Shown: positions 42,876-55,297 of the stretch, piece after piece | Layout of the letters: the number at the start of each line of letters is the position of its first letter | Numbering within the stretch: the first letter of the stretch is position 1 | Assembly (NCBI GenBank): GCA_951230915.1 | Contig: OX579637.1 | Coordinates: forward strand, 3,348,001-3,412,000 | DNA from: Antitrichia curtipendula | Lineage: Eukaryota; Streptophyta; Bryopsida; Hypnales; Leucodontaceae | Length of the DNA stretch: 64,000 bases | Reading direction: 5' to 3' | The notes under the pieces: generated by a model | Seen by the model: the letters and a program-made list of their open reading frames with translations, nothing else | What the model was told of the DNA's origin: nothing | The model's database searches: none | Position numbers and translations under genes: made by a program

Positions 42876-45800
42876 ACTTCTTCGTTTGACTTAGGGACAA
42901 CTCAGTAGGTCCTTTTGAGGGGCAATTTTTTTCAAAATGGCTTTGGATTCTCCACATAAAGGCTACCAGCGTTTTCTTAGACTCCTAGAATTTTATTTTT
43001 ATTTTTTCCTAATTTTTATTTTAAGAAAATGGAAAAAATTTGATTGCTGAATTGATCATCCAGATTATTTTTATTACTAAAACAAATAAATTTGGTGAAC
43101 AATTCCTACAATTTGGAAGGACTATTCGTAAGTGACTTCAATTGTTGTTTTAAGCAAGGGATTGAATGGTTGATTCATAGTTATTTAATTAGTTTAGCCC
43201 ATGAAATGAACTTTGTGTTATATTAATTTTTTAAACAAATGTAAGAAGCCATTGTATCCAAAAACCTAAACTATCATAAAAAACCACAAATTCAATAACC
43301 TTTGTGTTTTATTTGATATTATGCATGTAAGCTTGTAATTGTAGAATTTGACATTTTTGATATGCCACAGTCAGCTGTTTATTAAAAATAATAAACTTTC
43401 TAAACAAATAAATTGAAAAGGACCCACTCAAACTAAATTTGTTTTCCTCCACAAAAGGCAAAAGGTTATCTTTGTCCATGTAAAAGATAAATTACAAAAT
43501 CCAAGAAATAAAGGACTCAATTCGACCAATGTTAACTCCTAAATGAATTTAATTATGTTTTCACCAAAATTTTCATTCTTAGTACAAGTACAATTTTTTT
43601 TAAATAAACCTTTTTGGATACATGTATCCGTAGGATTTTGCAGTATGCTAGTTCAAAAAGATGTGCAAATACTTCAGAAATTTCTATTGTGTAAGGTTTC
43701 CAAGATCTTAGCATTTGAAGTAACAAAAATCCTTTTTTTGGCCTAATAAGAATCCGGGAAGTTGCTGTTGCAGGGCAGAAATTCAAATGTTAGTAGAATA
43801 GACTAGAATTGAATTAGAATAGAGTAAAAATTTTCATTTCTAATATAAGAATAGGCAATACGGAACAGATAGAGAGTAAATTTGGAATAAGTAATTTCCG
43901 GATCACTAGAATTGTTATAAATGTTAAAACCCAGTAATAGGACGGATCCAAAATCTGAAACATTCCAGAATTTTAGGAAGTTCCGGAATTAGTCGAGTTT
44001 CAGAATTTTAGGAAGTTTCGGAATTTTAGAGATAGCCAAGTTGCGGACTTTTAGGATTTTAAACGGCTTTCCGGGTTTCTCAGAATGGTTAGTTTGACCG
44101 TTGCCTTGATTTTCTAGTGGCTGTTAGATCGTCATGTTTTGTATTTAAGGGTGGGTAGGCCTGTTGCCTATCCATTCCATCCTAGCCCAGTTTGAGTGCA
44201 TTTGTTTATGTTCTCTCCCTTTCTTTAATCTGAGATATTGATTGAATATTCTGATACCAGCTATGCGCACAATTGTGTTGGTTTGTTTGTGTGAGTGTTG
44301 CGGTGTAAGGAAGGCAAATGAGGGGGGATCTAGATCTAAGGCAACTAGATTTGACTGGTAGAATATACTTGTGAGGAAGTTCTGACTTATGAATGAGAAT
44401 TAGTACAATGTACCTTTAAAGTACTAGTATAGTAATCCGGTAAGAATTGGGTGGATGCGAGTTTGGAATTCAGGGAGGGTTCCTTGCGGAGATAAGCAAC
44501 CGCCAGCAGAATATCCCCACTCATTGGAAGGTCTGCCAACTACAAAAACAGTCTAGAGCCTAAAAACGTGAATCCCTGTCGATTTTGGATGTCTTGATCT
44601 ATTGTTGTAGTAAAGGAGATAGGACATGGTTCTGAGTGACCTACTTTCCGGATAGGCCATCTGGGGAGTTGTGAGAATTGCTATTACACCCTTCTCTATT
44701 ACAAGATCGGATTGGATTTGTATTTGCATTTTGTGTGTATGTAAGAGTGAGTGGAGAGTGTGAGGAATACAAGTGGTGAGTCCCCACCCCTCTAAAGATC
44801 AACCACGGACCCTCTGAAGGTAAAACATGGGTTTAGATAACCAGACGTTTAGAGAGAGAAATAAGGAAACTAGATAGAACTAGAATCTGGATTGATTTTC
44901 CGGGTAGTATTTATAATCTGAAAAGGGAAGAAGCAGTTGAGACGGATTGCTTGGATGTTTGGAGAATTGATCCGGATACCCAAAACTTGCAGCAATATAC
45001 TAGAATTCTCTGGGACAATAACTTGTGTCATCTAACCACATTTTTGTGTAAGGATGCTTACACCTTGATTGCGTATACAATAGCTACACTTCATTGTGAG
45101 CTCCCAATTTGTTGCTTGGGACTCGTAGAATTATTTTTTTGAACTTTGTAGTTTGCAGTTTGCAATTTAAAGTTGATAAAAGTATACAAAAAGCCATAAA
45201 AAGAGTGTATAACCAAAATAGGATTGTATCATATCCATTATAGTATTTGGTCTAGATATGTATTTAGATTTAGAATCCCCCCAAACCTAGCCTAAAAATA
45301 AGGTAGAAATAACAAAACGATTAGATTTGGAGGATTTGAGTCACATAGTCCCAAAAGGGTTAGATCCCACCATGAATGTGGCAATTCATGGCTAAGTCAG
45401 TTCGAGGGATCCACAGCGAGGCCACTAGGTCGGGTCCTAGAGTTAGGTTTAGAATTTCCCATCAGATCGACGAATTCCCAAAATCCCGATTGTTAGAATG
45501 CAGGTTATGCAGGAGCCACTGACGCAAGACTAAGGTCGTGGAGGAATCTTCAACCCAAGGATGGTGTTCTAGGATAAATCCCATGCCTGGAGTCCAACGA
45601 CAAAATTGATTCGCCAAGATTCTTCTATCTACAGAAGATTCTTGCTCTATCGCTAATTTGAGGAGATGGCCAGTTTTAATCTCCACTGATCAATCGTGCT
45701 AGGTACGGAAACGCACCTACATGTCTATCATGCAACTCCCTGAGAGGTCATGTGAAAATTCCCGGCATCTTCCGGCTTGCAGAAGAACCTTATTTGGATG

Positions 45801-46399
45801 GTCAAGCCTTTTAACTTCCAACGGGAATTTCATGGAAATTACCTAGGTTACAATAAAATCTCACTAAAAATTAGACTAGCTTGTTTTATGTTAATAATGC
45901 GTTTCGTGAAGTTTCACGACATTCCGATAGCGGCAAGTATCTGAACCGGCGAGATTCCTTGGGAATTAATTACGTGGCGAGGTTTCCGCCACGTTGACCG
46001 GCATTCTGGGACCATACAATGGCAAAACAAAGTCAACCAGAGGTCCTTTCTGACTCTCTCGCACCTACCGGAGACCCTAGGCTATTTACATTTCTCAAAA
46101 TAGAAGACCCCCAAGATCTAAGATTTTACCACGATTTGTTTTTTTAACTAAATTAGCCTATGAAGGGTTTTTGGCCTCTATACGGGGGGTAAGGGGATGA
46201 AGGACTAAACATGGTGATCTGCAGCCAACCACACAATCCGTTTGACAATTGGAGTTAATCTTTAAAAGTTAGGGTGTTGGTCCAGCATAGATGGTAGAAG
46301 TAGATTGTCAGGGATTAGGATGAAATTCTTTGAAGATGAGGATGAAAATCCAAGTTAATAAGGTTACCTTAGAACTCTAGAGGGAGGGGTGGCCCTTGG

Positions 46400-46440
46400 A
46401 AACCTATATAAGGGCCCATTTCTCTCTCTAGAACACCCCC
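46400..46440 (+). promoter_or_regulatory. Promoter-like TATA with pyrimidine-rich leader
   Basis: CCTATATAAGGGCCCATTTC followed by a CT-rich run. It resembles an LTR promoter. No gene follows. Confidence 0.3.
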
Positions 46441-47386
46441 AATACTTATTTTGGATCCGTGGGTCCAAGTTATCTTGGATATTTTGGCGTTTGAAGCCAA
46501 AAACCTCTATGGTGTTTTCGGAGCACTTTTGGCTCCTTTTGTTGTTACATTTCAAGCTATGAAGGTCCTTGGGGGTCCTTCTATCTTGCCTTGTACACAC
46601 TTTGGATGTATTTGTGTATACTCTTGTTGTTATTCAAGAGTCTTTTTATCCTTGGTGTATCCTTGTGAACTAACTTGTGCATTTTAAGTGTCTTTTGGTG
46701 TCTTGCACTAACCCTAGAGCAACCCCCCACCGTACCTTGGCGATGCCGCTTTGGAGGGCCTTTAGCATGTGAAGTTGTGTTTCTCTAAGTGTCCTATCAT
46801 GTTGGTTCTCTTTACTCACGTGTTCCCATCCTCTTCTAACATCTCCCTTATTGAATGGACCCCCCCTGGGGCGGTGAAGCTCTGGCTTTGTCATGTATGT
46901 TTCTTAAAGTGTGTCTTTTTTACCCTCTTCAAAAATCCCCCTTGTTGTGTGTACCCCCCCGGGGACGGCAAAACTTTGAACTAGTGACAATGTCTAGTCC
47001 TACAGTGCGTATTAAATCAGTCCCAGACGGCAGAGCTTTGAACCACTAGAGTGTCGCAAGTCCTAAAGTTGGTGTTAAACCCAACTTTACGGTGAAGCTT
47101 TGAACCTCTATAACCCTTAGTCCCAAAGTCTAGTTTCCAAGACCTTCTTGGAAAAGTCCAAAGTTTAGCTTCCAAGATAGTTAGTTTTAGCAAGCCCGGG
47201 TTTTTTCGTGTTGTCCCTCAAATTTTAGCAGCCTAGCCCTACCCAAGTTTATAAGTCCGTTTTTTTTGTGTGGATTTTTGAAGAGAAAATCCCCTAGTCC
47301 AGATCCAAGCCCAAAAATGAGGATTCCAAATTAAAAAGAAAAGAAGGAAAAAATATCCACCCCTCTAGCAGCTAGAGAGGGGTCAG

Positions 47387-47520
47387 AGTCCAGTTCAAGG
47401 TCGGGCTGGGGGTCAAGTGCAGTTCAGGTCGGGCTGGGGGTCAAGTGCAGTTCAGGTCGGGTTGGGGTTGGAGTCCAGTCAGGTCGGGCGGGGGTTGAGT
47501 CCAGTTCAAATCGGGACAGC
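47387..47520 (+). repeat. Minisatellite, about four 34-bp units
   Basis: The unit runs AGTGCAGTTCAGGTCGGGCT followed by GGGGGTCA and small variants, in tandem. Confidence 0.75.
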
Positions 47521-48479
47521 TCAAGGGGGAGGGGTGTCAAGCCAGTTGCCTCTTTTTTTTTTCAGTTTCCTAAATCTAAAAACTAGAGGGTAACATTTAT
47601 TTTGGAAAAGAAAATACGACAACAAAATACAAAGGGGAGAAAAGGGAGGGGGAAGAATAGAGACCGCACTTCCAAATATTTCAAAACCTGCACACTAAAC
47701 TCTCGAACCACCTCTCTCTCTACACCAAAACAAAACCAACAAGAATGGAAGGAGATTAGGGAAGGAGGAGAAGAAGTAGGCAAGGGAAGGTGAGAGACAA
47801 TAAATAGTGACCTAGGCTTAGGCTAAGTAGGCTTTAGGGAGAAATCTTGAGAATTTGTGGTGACTGTTGAGAGAAGGATTAGGATGACACAAAGGCATAA
47901 TTGTGTAAGAGGGTAGGAGGGACATTAAAACCTCCTTGGAGTTTGAGTCTATAATTGTAAGACATCCATAAAAGCTTAGGTGGAATAGTACTAGTGTAGA
48001 AAAAAGAAGAGAGATAGAAAAGGAAGGAAAAAGGAAAAGAGGGAAGTTAGATTGCAAGGGTGTAACATTTTTTCAAATTAAGCGGTGAGCTTGGAAAAAA
48101 TAAAACAAAACAAAAGGTTACCATGGAGCATGAGGATGTATACGTAAACGTGGACAAAGTGATTTCCAAAACCGGCAATAAAGAGGTGAGTTTTTGAATT
48201 AAACTTTGGTGCTTTTTTCCTAATTAGTGTTGATTTCCTTAATTAGCCGTTTAAGCGCAATTAGCAAGCCGTGATTAGTGCAAAATAAGAGTTTAGATTC
48301 AAAAGTTTCTAGATTAGGGAAAGAGGTTTCTGAAAACATATTACACTTAGGATTTAGCTTCAAATCGGCCATGTTAGGATAAGTTAAGTAGTAGGGAGAA
48401 AACGGGGGATTTAAATTAAAATTTCATCCAAAAGGAACCATGAACGGAAATTAGGGATTTAGATTAGAAAGAGAATCTA

Positions 48480-49260
48480 GGATTTAAACTAGGAATTAAT
48501 TAGCAACTAAAAACTAGGGTCAAATTAAAGTTTTAATGGTAAAAATTAAACTCTAAGTTAAAAATCTGGAGTTAACTTTGGGAAGTACAACGGTTAGAGT
48601 TAATTTGGAAGTATAATCTAGGAGTCAAATTCTCAAGTCAAATCTTAAGGTTGGTTAAGAGTAAAGGTTTGAGTTAATTAGAAGTCAAAAATCCGATTAG
48701 AAAGTAGAAATTAAAAGTAAAGATTTTAGAGTAAAACTTAGGAAGTAGAATTTAAAGTCAATTCAAGGAAGAATATTTGAAGTAAAAATAGGAGTTAAAT
48801 TTGGAAGTTAGAAATTAAAAGTTAGGATAAAACTTAGAAGTCAAAATTTAGAGTTAGGTTAGAAAGTAAAAACTTAGAGTTAAAAGTCAAAAGTTAGAAT
48901 TGAATTTAGAGGTTAAATTTTAGAGTCAATTGAGAAGCAAAAAGTTAGAGTAAAATCAACACTCAAAGTAGAAGTAAAAATTAGAAGTAGATGTTAAATT
49001 ATAGAGTTAATTCTAGAATAAAAACCTAGGGTTAAAAGTCAAAAGATAGAGTTAGACTTCGAGGGTAAATTCTAGAGTTAATTTAGGAGTAAAAAACGAG
49101 AGTAAAGGTCAAAATATAGAGTCAAATTTGGAAGTTAAAATTTAGAGTTAGTACTAAGGAGTAGAAATCTAGAGTTACATTTAGAGGTTGGAAATTGGAA
49201 TAAAAGTTGAGCTTTAGGATTAGTCTTTAGAAGTAAAACTTCCAAGTAGAGTGTCAAAAC
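48480..49260 (+). repeat. Purine-rich degenerate short repeat
   Basis: Endless variants of AGAGTTAAA, AGAAGTAAA, AAAATTTAG and AAAAGTCAAA in irregular order over nearly 0.8 kb. It looks like an old simple-sequence array; no coding frame. Confidence 0.55.
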
Positions 49261-51344
49261 ACAAAGATAGTCTTAGGGGTTCATGGAAGGAACATAAGGA
49301 TTCCCTTTTCACGTAGTTAGGGACATTAGAAATGAGGCCAACTACCCAGTCAGCTCTAGATATAGGATAGATAGTTAGGGAGTTAGAATTTCACTATCAC
49401 CCCTGACCATTGCAGTTAGCCTGTGAGTTACCACATGCATTTCTAGTTATTTTCGCTGCCCATCCACGACACTTAAGAAATGTTAGCAAAAAAGATCCAT
49501 TGCTTGGAAAGCACAGTGGACCGCGCTCACAACACCCCCATATATTAAAAAAGTGGATAAAAGCATAGAACCTGGTCAGTGTTCACTTTATTACCAAGGG
49601 TGGGTAAACTAGCACCCACATTCAACGGCACATTTGTGCAGAAATATGGCCAAAATAATGGTAACTCTTTGAATTCATCTTTCAAATCAAGTAGAATACA
49701 TGCTTGAAAATTTTCAAATCATTTGGAATTGCACAACATATAGCCATGTAGGTAAAAAATAGTAAGTAGAATGAAGTGGGCAATCATTCAAAATATTAAA
49801 TTGTTATCAGTTTATTTATGGAATTGAAAATTGCCAATCGCAATGGTTGTAATGTTGTAAGAAATAGTCTACACGTAAGATTTATTTCTTTTAACAAAAT
49901 ATTGAAAGTTGAGTTAAATAAAAGATTTGAAGTTTATTATAGAATACTAGAGTAGAGATTCAACCCTATTCTACAAGCACAAACTCCCGCTAAATAAAAC
50001 ACGATCATAACTATTGACTCATGGAATGGTTCAAACTTTTTTAAATAATTATAAATTTAGAGACCCAATCTCAAATTTTAATATAATTTAGAAAATGTTT
50101 TTTATAGAAGTTTTTTTTCTTGACCGGGTTGCCGGACGAGTAATGAAAACACACATCAGACAATAACTATTCAACCGTGTAGTCAAAAGTTATGAAAACG
50201 ATTGGGCCTTAAAGCAATAAAGCTAGTGTTTAGACACAAGTCATGTTAAATTTTTAAAGGAAAAAAAATTAGAATTGCATGTGACGTGAGGTGCCCGAAA
50301 TTCACACGTTGGCATGTTGTCCAAAAACACAGTTTGAGAATTTAGTGGTTAATTTCCTATAAATTGTGGTTTTAAGGGAATTGCTTACTTGGGTTGTTTC
50401 GTGCTCCTCCATGTAGTTATGGTATTTTTTGCAAATTAATTTGAGATTTATGAATGGGAATAGGCCAATGATATATTTTGGGTCTTTGCCTTTTTGAAGT
50501 TTACTTCCTACATTATTTGGCCATTTATTATTGTTAGTGTAATATCCTTGGTTCGATTAATTCTCCCTAAACTCAAGAATTTTATATCCCCATAATAATT
50601 TTCAAGGAATGCTACCTTATTCTTAAATTAGGTCCAAACAATTACTCTTTTGTAATTGAAACTCAAAGAAAATTTCAAAGAAGAAATTTGTGAAGAAAAT
50701 TAAGTAAAACCAATACAAAATTTAAATATTTAATGTCAAGGACTAAATCGTATTGTAAGTGGTCTTAAAAAAAAATTAGGATTCACTTCAAGTAAACAAA
50801 AACAAAATGCTACCAAAATATCTATTTAAATTAGCACTAATACATGTACTGTGAACTGCATGCAAAATCATATAATTGTTAGCAATTTAATAAAATTGCT
50901 AACAATGAAATGAGGAGGAGGAATTCACCTTGCCCTTAAAGAATAAAATAACACCAAATGAACATATTCAAAGTTAGAAGAAGAAAATGCCAAAAAAGAG
51001 TATCACAAACAAAATATGTAATTATCATACAATTAAAAAGTAATGGAGTATAGAATTATAGAGTGTAGACAACCATTTTGTTGGTTATGACGTCAAGTAT
51101 ATTTATTAAAAATTGAAATTGAGCATTTTTAACATTGTACTTGCACATTTACACGAAAAAATGCCATCGTATTATATAGTCGTCATACATTACAAAATTA
51201 GAAAATTGCATGATGTTGTCACTATTTCAATATCCATATGTTGGTGTCTATATTTAATATATATAATTCCCCAAATCTATCGGCCTCTCTGATGCTATAT
51301 AGTTTTTTCTACTCTATTGTAGATAAAAGCACATGGAAGTGCAC

Positions 51345-53506
51345 CTAGTCAATATTTATTGGTGAATTAGCTGTATTACTTGGGCCAGCTTCATGGTCTT
51401 TCGTCCCTTTCACCATGTCGTTGTCAGGTCCGTATAGTTGGCAAGCTCTTGAGCGTATGCATCTAGCTGGTCCATCCTCATCCATCAAGTCCCTCATAAA
51501 CTGTGAGCCTTGCATTTCTTGAAGAGCTTGTCATGTCCCCGGACTATATTCTTCGAGCAAAAAGTCAATGGCATCACCATTAAATATTTTGCGCCATTTA
51601 GATTTCAAGAATTGCACACTTTCTCGAGCTGTTGGCGCTTTGTATTTGTCTTCTTTGACAATACGAGAACCATCATCATCAGTGACACAAACTCCACTCA
51701 CGTTCCAAATCCAATTCTTTGGATGAGGTCCAAATCGGAATTCATGAGTGTCTTTGTTCCAATGGCCATTGAAACATTGATAGAAAAAATTCTTTTCTCA
51801 AGATAGTATTTGTCTTTGATCGAGATCAAATTTTCACACACTTTGACGACTTCTAGTGGATTATTCTCCCAACCCATTCATTAGAGAGTTGTGGCCTTTG
51901 CAAATTGTGATGCTTGAAACGCCGACTCCAAACTAGATCACTGCTCCACTTCTCTAGATTTTTCGGAGCATTGCCATAACCAAATTTCCAACTCGGAGGC
52001 ATGTAATGTACAAGCCCAAACATCTCATGCAAGCGCTTGTGAAAAGGAGCCTTGCATATTGAACACCGCCTACGACATATCATCAAACTGATTAAGCAGA
52101 TCAGGTGGTACAAATGATCGCATGTGCCCAAATGCATTCCACCTTCTGATCCAAATGGATAGAAGCAAATTGGACATGTCGTACCATCTGACACAAAGCT
52201 TGAAGGATGTGGCCACAATAAATCCGGTTTGCAATTGAGGTGTGAAGTTTTTGCCATAAAACCAAAACCATGTTCAAACCAGTCAATGGAAGTCTGGTGG
52301 CCTGGAGCGGTCTTCATCACCATGTTTGACATATCAAAAAGCACATCTATGCAAGCCTAAGATGTTAGGCCAAAGACTCTTTCTTGATTGTGCACAAAAA
52401 AATTATTAGCCACTTTCTTGAACTCCGCAGCCATTTGTTGGTTTTGATCTACTGTGAAGACGCATGCCAACTTCCATTGGTAATATTGTGCAATGAGTGC
52501 ATCCAATTTACTTTGCAGATCCGCAAATCATCCACTTCTTCTTTGTGTGGCCGTGGCTCTTTTGTGGACGTCAAAGTTGCCGCTTCTAGAGCTTGCCAAA
52601 GTTGCTGGATTTCACATTCTTGTTTGGCAATGAGGTCGGTCTTCTCCTACAATTTAGCCCTGTACTTTACAGTGTCTTCATACAAAGTATGAATGAGTTC
52701 AATGTTCTCATTCATAGATGCCCTCAATGTTTCCATCGTTTCCGCCCCATTATTAGCAACTTCTCTCATAGCCTCGTCATCTTCGCCCAACGCCACATCA
52801 TCTTCTGGCCCCACAATGTCATCTTCGACCGCCACCATGTCATCTGCAACTTCATCTAGTGTACTTCGTAATGCCCTTTTATTTTTTGCACAATTTACTG
52901 CCCTACTGCTCAATGGTTTTAGTGGAGTACAGAAATAAACCGAGTCACTATCCATTTTTGATGCCTCGGTCTCATAATTGTCAACCGGCTCATTAATGAT
53001 CGTCCTCAGAAAGCCTAATCTACCGTATGGAAATCTTTTCACACCCATTGGAATGAATCCATCTGTTGGTCTTGGAACGTGCACCGTAGCTGGAGTACCC
53101 TTGATAGTAAACCAGTCTACCCATCTGTGAAGTTTTAGCTCAGCATACACACCTCCCACAATTAGCAGAATCACTTCATTTTGCTTTACAATGGATTTAA
53201 TGTACAAAACTTGATACACCTCGATGCACCGATTTTTAAATGCTTCATCGGTGTAGTGCTTCAAGTTCGCTTTGTGAAATCGGCGGTGGATGTTGTGTCA
53301 TTCCCCGGGAAAGGCCTTGTCAATGTGGCACCACTCAATGAACAGTGCACAGTCATCCATAGTCCATGGATCCGGTTTGCCTCCCAACCTCGAAATGCAA
53401 GTTTTGCCGGATTCAGCAAAACATGGAGTTGCTTGTGTTGTTTTTTTCTGCGACGCTTGCGTATCTTGTCTCGTTCCTCTTTCCTCATCATGCCTAGTGT
53501 CGACAT
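51345..53506 (-). pseudogene. Coiled-coil/RING-like gene, cassette copy D (multiply broken)
   Basis: Mirror-image copy of the gene at 4282-6648. Reading from ATG 53506: KLAFRGWE, a frameshift near 53400, IEWCHIDKAFP, TGA at 53298-53300 where copy A has CGA, then NRCIEVYQVLY and VDWFTI. The acidic linker follows, then TAG at 52647-52649, a coiled coil, a frameshift near 52510, QYYQWKLACVFTV and TAG at 52357-52359 at the same place as copy A's TAG 5620. The RING-like finger (CPIC ... CDHLYHLIC ... CSIC) spans about 52190-52065. After a frameshift near 51795, GHWNKDTHEFRFG continues to a TGA at 51531-51533 and a terminal NID with TAG at 51345-51347. All conserved blocks of copy A are present in order. 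Confidence 0.65.
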
Positions 53507-53550
53507 TGTTGCAGAAAAATTCAAAAAGTTGGTGTATATGGTAAAAAGAT

Positions 53551-53650
53551 GACCCCACACGTGCGCCCTTGGAACCAGCTCAATGAAGAAGTGGAAGACT
53601 AGAGAATATGTGAGGCAGTTTGGTATGGGTATGGACGTCCTTATATACTC
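53551..53650 (-). promoter_or_regulatory. TATA and leader of RING copy D
   Basis: GTATATAAGG on minus near 53641-53650, then a leader with CTTCATTGAGCTGGTT and GTGTGGGGTC (53551-53590) matching copy A's leader at 4201-4240. Confidence 0.6.
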
Positions 53651-53805
53651 CACTGGTACAAGCAGTCCGCAGTGGCGCAGACAATATGGGCGCAAACACT
53701 GTTGACGTTTGGTCTGGGTGTGGATGCTGTCCACGCCCGAGCGCGGACATGTGGTCTAGGCGGGAATGCTATTGACATGTGGGCGCAAACGGATGGTCTG
53801 GGCCA
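53640..53805 (-). repeat. GC-rich short-motif array 9
   Basis: GGGCGCAAAC, GGGTGTGGATGC, GAGCGCGGACA and others: C-rich on minus, the RING copy D coding strand. It abuts that gene's TATA box, as array 2 does for copy A. Confidence 0.65.
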
Positions 53806-54009
53806 AGGGATTAAACAAATAAGCATTAGACAAAGAAGCAACCAAAAAATAGAGTTGAAGTGAGTCCCTCGCGAATTATTTGTTTTCACATGTAGAATTT
53901 ATTTTTCCTTCATATGCTAAAGAATTTAAATACCAAAGGATAAGAAAATATAGTTAAAGTGGATCCCCCTGAATCAGTGCTTTTTGGCACAGGCAAATTC
54001 AACATTGCA

Positions 54010-54145
54010 TAGGCGTTGGGCAAGGATGTAAAGGGGTGAGCGCGAACGTCATTGAGCCGAGCGCGGACTCTGTTGTGCTTGGGCATGGATGTTGTCGAGT
54101 CTGGGTGCGGATGCTATTGATATTGGGTGCGGACTATATGATGTC
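54010..54145 (-). repeat. GC-rich short-motif array 10
   Basis: GAGCGCGAACG, GAGCGCGGACTC, GGGCATGGATG and GGGTGCGGATGC. It lies directly upstream of kinase-like copy D, as array 1 does for copy A. The AT-rich centre (53806-54009) is short here, without the T-rich tandem repeat. Confidence 0.65.
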
Positions 54146-54241
54146 TAATCCCACAATGACTCATTTGCCAAGTCCACTTCCCAAGCCTCATGTGCTAGTT
54201 TCCTTTTGGGGCCTATGCTTTTTGAGTTGGGTGGAAGTTTA

Positions 54242-55297
54242 GGCTTGGCCTAATAGCATACCCGATTTTTTTGGATTTTTTTTGACCAATATTCAAATGG
54301 ATCGTCACTCTAGAACAAGATAATTTGGAAATGATTGTCGTAGGGAGTGGTTCCTCTGGGAAGCGCCCGATGTTTGTGGACTTCAATAGGGCGGTTGAAG
54401 AAGTAATTCCTTCAACAAAGACATCGATGGCTACAGGTTCATCAAACCCTTGTTCATCAAATCGGAAAAAGTTAAAGAAGCCCCTGTACTCGAATTGGCT
54501 CCCATAGGAGTACTTACAGGAATGTAGGGCCATAGGGATGGAGTTTTACAAGCGACAAAGTTTTGAGATGTTGAAGAGGGAGTACACGAACCATGACATT
54601 GAAGGTTACCACAAGCTCACTCAAAATCTACGAGAGGAGTTGGAGGGGAAGTTGGAGGCGTCTGAAAAATTCAACAATTATTCAAATTATTGGTTGCACT
54701 CTAAGTTTCTCGATAACACGGTGGTTGCATTGACCACTAATGCTCAAGCAAGCTATTTTTACACTACAAAGAAGAATGAAGGTGACGAATTGGATGCTGT
54801 AGATAAAGAATCATTTTTTAAATTACATATGGTTGAGAAGTGGTGTCAATCATTTTCAAGTAGCCGTCTGAAAGGGAAATCACCGTGGAAAGAATCCATT
54901 GAGAACCGCGTTGTGTGTCAATGTGTGATTAGAGTTGTAGATTGGCTGCTTTGTTTAGTGAAAGTGGTAGTTATGCTAGGGCAAAAGTAGGAGGTGCTTA
55001 CGGTAAAGTGAAGAAGGTGCGCTTGACCAAAATGTCAACCAAATTGTATACTAGCTGGATTGAATTTGCGGGTAAGAGTTTGAAGACAATGGACAAAAAG
55101 CAGAAGCGTAAAGAAATTTTGCTTGTGGCTAGAGGGTGTAATGTAAAGCATCTAGGAATCAATAGACTTTTGTTTCTAAATTCAAATACAATGGAAGGGT
55201 ATTCACTTTGGTGGAATGGAGGATCTTTAATCAATTTCTTGTTCAAATACAATTCTAAGGTTTCCAAAACAACAGATGTGGATGATATTGTAAAGGT
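54242..55297 (+). pseudogene. Kinase-like gene, cassette copy D (truncated)
   Basis: Matches copy A (329-2018) block by block: GSGSSGKRP, NWLP, MEFYKRQSFEMLKREY, FLDNTVVALTT, PWKES, KVRLTKMST, WIEFAGKSLKT, VKHLGINRL, MEGYSLWWNGGSLINFL. Breaks are TAG at 54505-54507 and a frameshift near 54950. Similarity stops at DDIVK (about 55297), before the catalytic loop, where unrelated sequence starting TGTCGCAAC begins. The catalytic half is therefore missing from this window. It is divergent from RING copy D. Confidence 0.6.

Larger units (their letters stand above)
42876..51344. other. 8.5-kb gene desert
   Basis: No coding region can be supported. 43.8-47.2 kb reads like noncoding LTR-retrotransposon material: promoter-like GTATTTAAGGG (about 44138) and CCTATATAAGGGCCC (about 46400), each followed by a pyrimidine-rich leader. 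No LTR pair was found. 48.3-49.25 kb is a purine-rich degenerate repeat, and 49.5-51.3 kb is plain AT-rich sequence. Confidence 0.5.

Noticed and set aside
47602..47793. Lys/Arg-rich ORF in the gene desert
   Set aside because: Purine-rich low-complexity sequence without homology or context.
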